DNA of 64,000 nt from Bacillota bacterium (lineage in GTDB: Bacteria; Bacillota; Clostridia; Christensenellales; Aristaeellaceae): the NCBI GenBank assembly GCA_023411395.1, contig JAEYOV010000068.1:71624-135623 (forward strand), read 5' to 3'. A program made the translations under genes and the position numbers. This document shows, piece by piece, positions 49,210-57,260 of this stretch; the stretch's first letter is position 1; each line of letters starts with the position of its first letter. The notes below the pieces were generated by a model. The model saw only the letters and a list, made by a program, of their open reading frames with translations. It did no database searches and was not told the origin of the DNA.

Positions 49210-52200
49210 TTACGCAAAAGTGGCAATATCTCGTTCGTCCCTTTGCTTTTCCTCCTGCTTTCCGGGCGGCAGCGTGATATTCTCTTCCGCCGCCAGCTTC
49301 ACCAACAGATCCAGCGCCTGAACGATTTGATCCCTATGGTGCTCGCTGATCACGCAAAAGCGCAGCCGGGCCTTGTTCCTTGGCACGGCGGGGAAAACAG
49401 CCGGAGGCACAAAGACGCCATGCTCCCTAAGCTTGTTGCTCAAAAGGAACGCATCCTCGTCCCTTCCCACCAAAATGGGGATGATGGCCGTTTCCAAGGC
49501 CAGGCAGGTGTTCAGGTTCCGCGCCTTGGCTTCTTCCATGAAGGCGGCGATATTCTCCCGCATGCGGGCCATGATGGCAGGCTCGCTCCGCAACAGCCGG
49601 ATGGAAGCCAACGTAGCGGCGGCCAAAGGCGGGGAAATGCCCACGGAGAACACAAAGCCTGGCAGGCTGTAGCGCAGGAAATTGATCAATGATTTGGAAC
49701 CTGCCAGATATCCGCCGCAGGTGCCCAGCCCCTTCGAAAGCGTGCCCATTTTGATGTCGATGTCAGCGCTTTCCAAACCGAAATATTCATCCACACCGCC
49801 GCCGGTCCTGCCGACGACACAGGCACTGTGGGCCTCATCCACCATCAGGAAGCAGCCATACTTCTTTTTCAGGGCTACAAAGGCGGGCACATCCGCGATG
49901 TCGCCGTCCATGGAGTAAGCGCCCTCGATAATGATGAGTACCTTTTCAAACTTGTGGCGCTGCAGCCGCAGGATGGTTTCCAGCGCCGCGGCATCGTTGT
50001 GCGGGAAGGGCTTGCACAAGGCGCGGCTTAGGCGGCAGCCCTGCTCAATGCTGTTATGGGCCAGGGAATCGTACACAATAAGATCCTTGGGCCCGCAGAA
50101 ATTGCCAACAAAAGTAACGTTGGTAGAATGCCCGCCCACCAGCACCAGCGCGGCCTCGGCGTGCTTCCAGTCGGCAATCTCCCGCTCCAGTTCCTGGTAC
50201 AGGCTCTTTTCCCCCGCCAGCAGGCGGCTGCCGCTGGCGCTGGTGCCATACTTGTCGATGGCGGCCTTGGCAGCCTCCATCACCTCCGGCCGGCCGGACA
50301 TGCCCACATAATTGTAGGAACCGAAGTTCAAAACCTGCCTGCCGTCCATAAGGGATACGTCGCGCAATGCCGATTCGTGGCAGACGAAGTAGGGGTTGGC
50401 GGCTCCATGGGAAAGCAGCATTTTTTCACGCTCGTCAAACGCCTTGAATTCCGGTGTGTCACAAAAATCGGAAATGGGCGTTACCGGCTCCGATGAAACT
50501 ACCGTTTCCTGGAATCCGTGCTGCTTTTCGTACAAAAGGCGGCTCAACCCGTTGATCGTCGTACAGCGGCCATACTCCTCCGGCTGGATCATCACGCCAA
50601 AGGCTTCCTCCACCTTGATGGAAGTGCTCAGCACCTGCAGGCTGTCACCACCCAGATCATCGATGAAGTGGGCGTCATCCTTGATCTGCTTCTCGGACAT
50701 CTCCAGAACATCCGCATAGATCCTGCGCACCGTATCCTGGATGCGGCGCATCTCAAGATCAATGAGTTCCACCTTGCCTTCCGCTTTCAGGGCGGCGTAG
50801 CCGGGCATGGAGGCGATGGCGCGAATATCCAGTTCCCGGAATTTTCCGCTGTCTTCCAGAATCAGCCGCCGAAGCTCCACACGCTTGACCTTGATCCTGT
50901 TGACAAGGGGGAGCTTTTCATGGGCCAAAAGCACCTTGCCCACCTGCTTCAAAACCGGCAGCTTGCCGTTGATATGGGCAATGCGGGCGGAAAGGCCTTT
51001 GACAAACACCTCGTCCTCCGCCTTTTCGCCAAGATACAATACCAGGGTGATCTCCTGGTACAATGGGTTTTTCGGGTCCTTTGGCACGCCCAGCACGCAC
51101 ATTTCCTCAATGCCTTCCAGCAGTGCGTAGGCATCCTCCACCTCATCGGGATAGACATTTTCACCGGACTCGTTGACAATAACGTCCTTGACGCGGCCTT
51201 CCACATACATGCGGCTGCCCTTCTCCAGGCGCACTACATCGCCTGTATGAAACCAGCCTTCTTTATCCAGCGAGGGCGGCAACAGCTTGCCATCCACCAA
51301 TTGGCCCATGTGCATCGAGCGGCCCTTGATGAGCATTTCACCCCGATTGAGCTGTTTACCGTCTGGAATCACGCTGTAGGTGATGTTGGAAAGCGGCCGC
51401 CCCACGGAGCCGGAAATGCGGGTGCGCAGCTTTTTGCTGACTTCCACGGAGGTGATGGCCGTTTCCGTCATGCCAAACCCGGATACCGTATAGTAGCCCA
51501 GCGCGCTCAATGTACGCATATGCTCCTTGGGCGTATGGGCACCGCCCAGGATAATGCACTCCACATCGCCGCCCAGAAGCTTATTAAGGACGGAGCGGAA
51601 CAGTGCCTTGCGGGCAAATTTTTGTCCGAAGCGCGGCGCCACATGCTGCAAACCAAGGCTGGTGCCCTTGAGCACATGGTAAGCGATGCGCTTGCTCCGC
51701 TTCTCCTTGGCCACCTTCTTCTCCAGCGCAATGGCCAGATTGTTTGCCAAAAGGGGCACGGCCAGCAGCATATTGATGCGGAACCGGGTGGCCGTTTCCA
51801 CGATGGTCTGGGGGGAACGGTCCTTCAAAAAGATGTTGGCGTAACCAAGAAAACTGACCCACATCAAGCACACCATGAAGCCGAATACATGATGGAACGG
51901 CAAAAACGCCAGGGAACGGCGGTTCCCGTCATTGACCACCTGGCGGTTCGCCTTGTATAAAAGCTCACTGGAAAGCACCTGCTGGGAGATGGCGGGACCA
52001 TCGTATACAAAAATACGGCTGGTAGCGGTGGTGCCGCTCGTGCACAGCGCCACCTTGTCGGCAAAGACCGGCTTGAAATCACGGGGAGCCCGGGGTGCGG
52101 CTTTCAATTCCTCCAAAAGCACCGGTTGCACGCCCTTGGGCAGCACGCGGGGCGTTTTGGTGATTAGCAAGACTGCTCCCGCCTGCAACAGCATATGGTT

Positions 52201-52539
52201 CATCCGCTCATCCGGTAGGGTAAAATCCAAAAGTACGGCGTTGTAGCCTGCCAGAATCAGGCCCCAGAAAGCGGAAAACCATTCCGGACATGTATCCATA
52301 GCTATGGCAGCAAATTTCTCCTTATGGCCGCCGCCAAACCGCTTGAGCAGGCAGGCAGCGAAATCCTTCGCCTGCTGCTCGTACTGGGCAAAGGTGATGG
52401 CCACCTCCTTGCCGTCCTCCAAATACAGCGCAGCAGGAATGTTTCCGTAGGAGCAGGTCAGGCGGAACAGATTGGAAAGGGTCATGTCCTTGCGGAGCGC
52501 TTCACTGTGCTCCAATATGAGACTCCTTTTTTTCTTCAT
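49210..52539 (-). CDS. Trifunctional acyl-AMP ligase - acyl carrier - alpha-oxoamine synthase
   Basis: One 1109-residue protein with three parts. Residues about 1-560 are an adenylate-forming acyl ligase (CTSGTTATS near 168, GFGMTETA, GWFHTGDVVR, A10 Lys in NRIKVKR near 550). Residues about 590-680 are an acyl carrier domain with the phosphopantetheine Ser633 in DDLGGDSLQ. Residues about 710-1085 are a fold-type I PLP enzyme of the alpha-oxoamine synthase family (TSASGSRLLAG, DSLAHNSI, VDEAHSACVVG near 901, PLP Lys936 in GTLSKGLG). That family (serine palmitoyltransferase, BioF, KBL) joins an acyl thioester to an amino acid with loss of CO2. The ATG at 52539 overlaps the SDR gene by 38 bp. 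Acyl and amino-acid substrates are unknown. Confidence 0.88.
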   Translation of the reverse strand: MKKKRSLILEHSEALRKDMTLSNLFRLTCSYGNIPAALYLEDGKEVAITFAQYEQQAKDFAACLLKRFGGGHKEKFAAIAMDTCPEWFSAFWGLILAGYNAVLLDFTLPDERMNHMLLQAGAVLLITKTPRVLPKGVQPVLLEELKAAPRAPRDFKPVFADKVALCTSGTTATSRIFVYDGPAISQQVLSSELLYKANRQVVNDGNRRSLAFLPFHHVFGFMVCLMWVSFLGYANIFLKDRSPQTIVETATRFRINMLLAVPLLANNLAIALEKKVAKEKRSKRIAYHVLKGTSLGLQHVAPRFGQKFARKALFRSVLNKLLGGDVECIILGGAHTPKEHMRTLSALGYYTVSGFGMTETAITSVEVSKKLRTRISGSVGRPLSNITYSVIPDGKQLNRGEMLIKGRSMHMGQLVDGKLLPPSLDKEGWFHTGDVVRLEKGSRMYVEGRVKDVIVNESGENVYPDEVEDAYALLEGIEEMCVLGVPKDPKNPLYQEITLVLYLGEKAEDEVFVKGLSARIAHINGKLPVLKQVGKVLLAHEKLPLVNRIKVKRVELRRLILEDSGKFRELDIRAIASMPGYAALKAEGKVELIDLEMRRIQDTVRRIYADVLEMSEKQIKDDAHFIDDLGGDSLQVLSTSIKVEEAFGVMIQPEEYGRCTTINGLSRLLYEKQHGFQETVVSSEPVTPISDFCDTPEFKAFDEREKMLLSHGAANPYFVCHESALRDVSLMDGRQVLNFGSYNYVGMSGRPEVMEAAKAAIDKYGTSASGSRLLAGEKSLYQELEREIADWKHAEAALVLVGGHSTNVTFVGNFCGPKDLIVYDSLAHNSIEQGCRLSRALCKPFPHNDAAALETILRLQRHKFEKVLIIIEGAYSMDGDIADVPAFVALKKKYGCFLMVDEAHSACVVGRTGGGVDEYFGLESADIDIKMGTLSKGLGTCGGYLAGSKSLINFLRYSLPGFVFSVGISPPLAAATLASIRLLRSEPAIMARMRENIAAFMEEAKARNLNTCLALETAIIPILVGRDEDAFLLSNKLREHGVFVPPAVFPAVPRNKARLRFCVISEHHRDQIVQALDLLVKLAAEENITLPPGKQEEKQRDERDIATFA

Positions 52540-53371
52540 GCGCCGAAACTCCTTTTCCAAGATAATAGTGCGTAAGAATGAATTGCATGAGCCTGGCAGG
52601 AATGAAAGAATGAAGAATGACTGCCAGGTGCTGATCAAATTTTGCTATCCGTTTGCGCAGGGGCATTCTTCGCCTTTGAAGAAGGTGCGCCACCTTGTAT
52701 CCCAGCCTGTCGGGATCGCTGCCGTTTTCCTCGTCATGGGCAATGGTGGCAATGCCCCGGCGGAAGCTGGCATCATAAGGAGAATTTGTGCTCATAACTC
52801 CCGCCCTGCGCCGGTAGGCCGCCGACCCTCCGCGGTGGTCCCCCGGTTCCACCAGGCAGACCTGTATGCCAAAGGGGGCTGTTTCCATGGCAAGGCATTC
52901 GGTATAGCCCTCAATGGCATGCTTGCTGGCGGTATAAGCGCTTTGAAACGGAATGCCCAAGAGGCCAAGAATAGAAGAAAAATTGACAATCCTGCCGTGG
53001 CGCTGCTTACGCATGAGCGGCAGCACAGCCTGAATCATGGCCGCCGTCCCCAGAAAATTCGTTTTCATTACGTTTTGTAGTTCATCCGCCGATGTTTCCT
53101 CGCAAGAACCCAGCACGAGAATACCGGCGCAATTGACCAGCGCATCCACTTTTGAAAAAATATTCAATGCCGTCTGCATAAAGAGGCGGATGCTTTCAGT
53201 GTCGGTTACATCCAAAGGCAAACGGTAGATGCCGTCATCTCCAGGCTCCGGGCCAGACACGAAGGACCGGGCTCCTGCGATGACAGAAAAGCCTGCCTTA
53301 TGAAGGGCCAAAGCGGTATGGAGGCCCAAACCGCTGGAAGCGCCGGTGATCCATACAACGCCTTTTCCTAT
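52502..53371 (-). CDS. Short-chain dehydrogenase/reductase, probable amino-ketone reductase, ATA start
   Basis: The 289-residue SDR has the cofactor loop TGASSGLG at residues 9-16, NCAGI, NFSSILG and the catalytic Tyr146/Lys150 in YTASKHA. Its pairing with an oxoamine synthase resembles 3-ketosphinganine reductases, which reduce the ketone after condensation. The first normal start codon in frame, a TTG at 53329, would remove the cofactor loop. AGGAGGG lies exactly six bases before an in-frame ATA at 53371, which gives a perfect SDR N-terminus (MGKGVVWITGASSG). No ATG, GTG or TTG exists further upstream in frame after the promoter. Confidence 0.85.
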   Translation of the reverse strand: MGKGVVWITGASSGLGLHTALALHKAGFSVIAGARSFVSGPEPGDDGIYRLPLDVTDTESIRLFMQTALNIFSKVDALVNCAGILVLGSCEETSADELQNVMKTNFLGTAAMIQAVLPLMRKQRHGRIVNFSSILGLLGIPFQSAYTASKHAIEGYTECLAMETAPFGIQVCLVEPGDHRGGSAAYRRRAGVMSTNSPYDASFRRGIATIAHDEENGSDPDRLGYKVAHLLQRRRMPLRKRIAKFDQHLAVILHSFIPARLMQFILTHYYLGKGVSAHEEKKESHIGAQ

Positions 53372-53414
53372 GCTGCTCCCTCCTATCCTCCCATACTCTC
53401 GGGCATACGGGAAA

Positions 53415-53443
53415 ATTATACTTCACATTCTGTTCATATGCAA
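53415..53443 (-). promoter_or_regulatory. Promoter of the SDR-trifunctional operon
   Basis: TTGCAT at 53438-53443, 17-bp spacer, TATAAT at 53415-53420. The transcript would start near 53408 and include a 7-codon leader frame (ATG CCC GAG AGT ATG GGA GGA TAG) just before the SDR start. Confidence 0.65.
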
Positions 53444-53482
53444 GTTTTATTCAATTCTTGCCGGAATTGCGCCAGAACACGG

Positions 53483-53488
53483 TATAAT
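53483..53488 (+). promoter_or_regulatory. -10 box of asnB
   Basis: A TATAAT 149 bp before the asnB ATG, with TTGCCG 19 bp upstream as a weak -35. It implies a long leader containing the hairpin at 53587-53619. Confidence 0.4.
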
Positions 53489-53586
53489 TCTTCACAATTT
53501 GCAACATTTCCTTGACAGAATACCGAACAGCGCGGCCGCTGAAAATCACCTTCCCCTTCCCCAAAGCATAAAGTGAAAACGAACAC

Positions 53587-53619
53587 GGGCGTTCCCAGAG
53601 ACTGGAATCGCCCCTTTTT
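53587..53619 (+). terminator. Terminator-like hairpin in the asnB leader
   Basis: GGGCGTTCC pairs with GGAATCGCCC (one bulge) across an 8-base loop and is followed by CTTTTTG. It lies directly before the asnB ribosome binding site, as in transcription attenuators. No T-box or other known riboswitch motif was found in the leader. Confidence 0.6.
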
Positions 53620-53631
53620 GAGGTGAAGCTT

Positions 53632-55464
53632 ATGTGCGGGATCGCGGGGGAAATCAGTTGGACCCGGGACGTACGGGAGGACGGGAAATTCCTGTCCGCC
53701 ATGCAAAGGTCGCTTAACCGGCGGGGACCGGATCAGGATGGCATATACGTAACGCCGCAGGCCGGGCTTGTGCATACGCGGCTGGCCGTTATCGATTTGG
53801 AAAACGGCTGCCAGCCCATGCGCTTTTCCCAGGGGGAAGAGACGTTTATCCTGGTGTACAACGGAGAGCTGTACAATACCGAAGAAGTAAGAGCCGGCCT
53901 TACCGCGGAGGGATATGACTTCATCGGACACTCCGATACGGAGGTACTGCTCAAATCGTATATGGCCTGGGGCGAGGATTGCGTGAACAGGTTCAACGGC
54001 ATCTTTGCTTTCGCCATTTGGAAAGAACGGGCCCATACGCTGTTTATCGCCAGAGACCGCATCGGCGTCAAGCCTTTTTTCTACTTATATAGAAAAGGTG
54101 TCTTTTTGTTCGGCTCGGAGCTGAAGGCGCTTTTATGCCACCCCATGGTTGAACCAAAGCTGGACGGGAACGGCGTGGCGGAGATCATGATGCTGGGCCC
54201 CGGCAGGACGCCCGGCTGCGGCGTTTTTCAGGACGTGCAGGAGCTGAAGGCCGGGCAATGCGGGCTTCTTGACAAGGAAAGGCTTCGCATTGACACCTAC
54301 TGGGAACTTAGCGACCGGCCGCATACCGATTCCTATAAGCAGACGGTGGAAAAGGTCAGGGAACTGGTGACGGACGCCATCATCAGGCAGCTTGTATCGG
54401 ATGTGCCCGTATGCACCTTCCTGTCCGGCGGGCTCGACTCCAGCATCATTTCCGCTTTGGCCGACCGGCATTTTTCAAAAAAAGGGCAGCAGCTTCACAC
54501 GTTTTCCATTACCTTCAAGGAAAATGAGAAGTATTTTCAGGCGGGCAAATTCCAGCCCAACAGCGATGAACGATACATTGGCCTGATGAACAACGCGCTT
54601 ATGGCCGTTCACCACAACGTGGAGGTGGATATGCCGGAACTGGTTCAAGCACTATATGAAGCCGTTGACGCCAGGGACCTGCCGGGCATGGCGGATGTGG
54701 ATGCATCGCTGCTGCTGTTTTGCCGGGAGATCAAAAAGCAGGGCACCGTGGCTTTGTCCGGCGAATGCGCCGATGAGATCTTCGGCGGCTATCCCTGGTA
54801 TACCGACCCTGCCGTCCGTGAAAAAAACGGCTTTCCCTGGGCGCAATCCACCGCGTACAGGATCAGCTTCCTGCACAACGATTTTGCGGCCAATTTTCCT
54901 TTGGAGCGGTATGTGCAGGCCAGGTATGAAAAGACTTGCGCCCGCGCTTCAAAGCTCCCGGGCACTTCTTCCGGAGAAGCGCGGATGAAGGAAATGATGA
55001 AGCTGAACCTGGATTGGTTCATGCAGGTGCTTTTGGACCGCAAGGACAGGATGAGCATGCACAGCGGCCTGGAAGTGAGGGTTCCCTACTGCGATTACAG
55101 GATCGCCGAATACCTGTATTCCGTGCCCTGGGAGATGAAATATGAGGATGGCGTGGAAAAAAGCCTTTTGCGCAATGCCATGGCGGATATACTTCCGCCG
55201 GAGGTTCTATGGCGCAAAAAAAGCCCTTACCCCAAGACCCATCATCCCGCCTACACAGCGGCGGTTTCCAGGCTGTTGCTGGAATTGCTTGAGCGTGATG
55301 ATGCGCCTGTCTTCCAATTGGTCAAAAAAGAAAGCCTGGAAAAGCTGCTTACCGATAGGCAGCCCTGGCCCTGGTACGGGCAGCTGATGACCGGGCCGCA
55401 AACCATCGCCTACTTCCTGCAGGTGGATTACTGGATGCAAAAATACAAGGTGCGGCTGTCTTAG
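53632..55464 (+). CDS. asnB: Asparagine synthase (glutamine-hydrolysing)
   Basis: AsnB makes asparagine from aspartate, ATP and glutamine. The mature protein must start with Cys, and the ATG at 53632 (GAGGTGAAGCTT before it) gives MCGIAGEISW with the catalytic Cys2. The N-terminal Ntn glutaminase has NRRGPDQDG, HTRLAVIDL and YNGELYN. The synthetase domain has the ATP loop LSGGLDSS near residue 264 and SGECADEIFGGYPWY. The length of 610 is normal. It is transcribed divergently from the SDR operon. A terminator-like hairpin at 53587-53619 suggests attenuation. Related enzymes amidate other carboxylates, but the sequence looks like a standard AsnB. Confidence 0.92.
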   Translation: MCGIAGEISWTRDVREDGKFLSAMQRSLNRRGPDQDGIYVTPQAGLVHTRLAVIDLENGCQPMRFSQGEETFILVYNGELYNTEEVRAGLTAEGYDFIGHSDTEVLLKSYMAWGEDCVNRFNGIFAFAIWKERAHTLFIARDRIGVKPFFYLYRKGVFLFGSELKALLCHPMVEPKLDGNGVAEIMMLGPGRTPGCGVFQDVQELKAGQCGLLDKERLRIDTYWELSDRPHTDSYKQTVEKVRELVTDAIIRQLVSDVPVCTFLSGGLDSSIISALADRHFSKKGQQLHTFSITFKENEKYFQAGKFQPNSDERYIGLMNNALMAVHHNVEVDMPELVQALYEAVDARDLPGMADVDASLLLFCREIKKQGTVALSGECADEIFGGYPWYTDPAVREKNGFPWAQSTAYRISFLHNDFAANFPLERYVQARYEKTCARASKLPGTSSGEARMKEMMKLNLDWFMQVLLDRKDRMSMHSGLEVRVPYCDYRIAEYLYSVPWEMKYEDGVEKSLLRNAMADILPPEVLWRKKSPYPKTHHPAYTAAVSRLLLELLERDDAPVFQLVKKESLEKLLTDRQPWPWYGQLMTGPQTIAYFLQVDYWMQKYKVRLS

Positions 55465-55514
55465 AAATCATATTTTGCCTGGGTATAGCATTTTTTCCAA
55501 TATGGTTGAATGAT

Positions 55515-55544
55515 GGCGGTACCGGCAATCCAGCCGGTACCGCC
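55515..55544 (+). terminator. Hairpin after asnB
   Basis: GGCGGTACCGGC and GCCGGTACCGCC form a perfect 12-bp stem with a 6-base loop, 50 bp past the stop. The following bases are not T-rich, so efficiency is uncertain. Confidence 0.5.
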
Positions 55545-55660
55545 GCTTGTAAAAAACAAAACAACTGATGTGGAAATTGCACTCTTCTTAATCCCGGCGC
55601 CAATTGAGGCGATATATTATAATGTACATATTACTTGTGTCCACTTTGTACCGCCGCACC

Positions 55661-55689
55661 TTGATTTCGCTGGAAACTATTGCTATAAT
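55661..55689 (+). promoter_or_regulatory. Promoter of the solute-binding protein/GGDEF operon
   Basis: TTGATT at 55661-55666, 17-bp spacer, TATAAT at 55684-55689 with an upstream TG. It lies 74 bp before the ATG at 55763 and rules out the earlier in-frame start at 55604. Confidence 0.65.
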
Positions 55690-55762
55690 ATTTCCATATA
55701 TTGCGCCGCAAATAGTTTTTCGTCATTTTTCGTCACCATTCCAGTACAAAAGGAGCCCTCCT

Positions 55763-57247
55763 ATGAAAAACGGTGTCAAAAGGATTCTAATGGCGGTCAT
55801 GTGTCTTTGGGCCGCGATAACCGTCTCCTCATGTTCGGCTCCTTCGCAGCAGGCAGCCAGGAGCAGCCCAACCACCCTCCTTATATGGCATTATTACAAC
55901 GGCGTGCAAAAGCAGCTTTTCGATCAGCTTGTTTCACGGTTCAACGAAACGGTCGGCGAAGAAATGAATATTGTGGTGGAAGCTGTCAACCAAGGTTCCA
56001 TCAATGAGCTTTCTCAAAAGACACTGGATGCGCTGGCTCACAAGGTAGGCGCCCAGCCGGCGCCGGATGTGTTTGCAGCATATGCGGATACGGTCTATCA
56101 GGCTTCGCAGCAGGATAAGGTGGTCGATATCAGCGCCTATCTTACGCAGGCGGAAAAGGCTGAATATGTTGCGTGCTATCTACATGAAGGCGATCTTTAT
56201 AATGACGGCGGCCTGTACATCTTCCCCATTGCAAAGGCAACGGAGGTATTGATTCTCAACAGTACGGATTGGCAGCGTTTTGCTTTGGCAACAGGCGCGC
56301 AGGAATCGGACCTTGCAACCTGGGAAGGCATTGGCCGCCTGGCGGAAGCGTATTACCGCTGGACAGACAGCCTGACGGAAACGCCGGAAGATGGAAAATC
56401 ATTTTTCGGACGGGACGCCATGGCCAACTACCTGCTGGTTGGCTGTGCACAATTGGGGAAGGAGCTTTTCTCCGTCTCCGGCGAAAACGCATCCCTGCAT
56501 GCGGATATGAAGGTTATGCACCGCCTGTGGGATTATTACTATATCCCCTACATCAACGGATATTTTGCATCCTTCGGCCGGTTCCGTTCCGACGATGTGA
56601 AAACAGGCGACCTGATTGCATTGGTTGGTTCCACTTCCAGCGCCGCCTATTTCCCCGCGGAAGTCACGCTGGCGGATGGCAGTACCTACCCCATCGATGC
56701 AAAGGTATACCCTGCGCCCAATTTTGAGGGTACTGCGCCCTTTGCCGTACAGCAAGGCGCAGGGATGGCCGTTATCAAATCCAATCCACGTACGGAGGCG
56801 GCTGCTGTTACGTTTCTCAAATGGTTCACAGGCCGGGAGCAAAACGAAGTGTTCTCCGGTGCTTCAGGCTATTTGCCTGTAAAAAAGCTGCCCCTTGAAG
56901 ATAACGCACCGGAAAGCGCCTGGAAAGCTGTCGAAAATCCCATCGTCCGCGATGTGCTGCATGTGGGGCAGGAAATGTCGCAGGTATATGCGTTGTACAC
57001 AGGCAAACCCTTTTCGGGAGGCAGCGAAGCCAGGAATATTTTGGAGACAAGCATGCAGGCAAAAGCTGCCGCTGACAGGCGGCTGGTTCTGGAGCAAATG
57101 GCCGCAGGCTATACAAGGGAAGAGGCTGTAGCCCATGTGAATACGAAGGAGAACTTCCTTCAATGGTATAGTTCCCTGGTCCGGCAGTTGGAGCTGGCGA
57201 CCGGGCTTCGCCCGCGGGAAAGCAATCCGCGTTTCATGGTGGAATGA
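55763..57247 (+). CDS. Extracellular solute-binding lipoprotein (family 1)
   Basis: The 494-residue product has a lipoprotein signal peptide (IAMCLW-type hydrophobic core, lipobox VSSC, Cys24) and the fold of ABC-transporter family 1 binding proteins (LLIWHYYNGVQKQLFDQLVSRFNE, LDALAHKVGAQPAPDVFAAY, FLKWFTGREQNEVF). ATG 55763 has AAAAGGAGCCCTCCT. No permease or ATPase is next to it. Instead it lies 13 bp before a Cache-GGDEF-EAL protein. It may therefore deliver a ligand signal to that sensor, or serve a transporter elsewhere. Family 1 proteins often bind sugars. Confidence 0.85.
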   Translation: MKNGVKRILMAVMCLWAAITVSSCSAPSQQAARSSPTTLLIWHYYNGVQKQLFDQLVSRFNETVGEEMNIVVEAVNQGSINELSQKTLDALAHKVGAQPAPDVFAAYADTVYQASQQDKVVDISAYLTQAEKAEYVACYLHEGDLYNDGGLYIFPIAKATEVLILNSTDWQRFALATGAQESDLATWEGIGRLAEAYYRWTDSLTETPEDGKSFFGRDAMANYLLVGCAQLGKELFSVSGENASLHADMKVMHRLWDYYYIPYINGYFASFGRFRSDDVKTGDLIALVGSTSSAAYFPAEVTLADGSTYPIDAKVYPAPNFEGTAPFAVQQGAGMAVIKSNPRTEAAAVTFLKWFTGREQNEVFSGASGYLPVKKLPLEDNAPESAWKAVENPIVRDVLHVGQEMSQVYALYTGKPFSGGSEARNILETSMQAKAAADRRLVLEQMAAGYTREEAVAHVNTKENFLQWYSSLVRQLELATGLRPRESNPRFMVE

Positions 57248-57260
57248 TGGAGGAAGCGGC

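Noticed and set aside
50518..51960. 480-codon open frame on the plus strand
   Set aside because: It is the antisense shadow of the trifunctional ligase/synthase gene, without a ribosome binding site or family features.
53489..53586. T-box riboswitch in the asnB leader
   Set aside because: Neither the conserved T-box sequence nor a recognisable stem I with specifier could be found.
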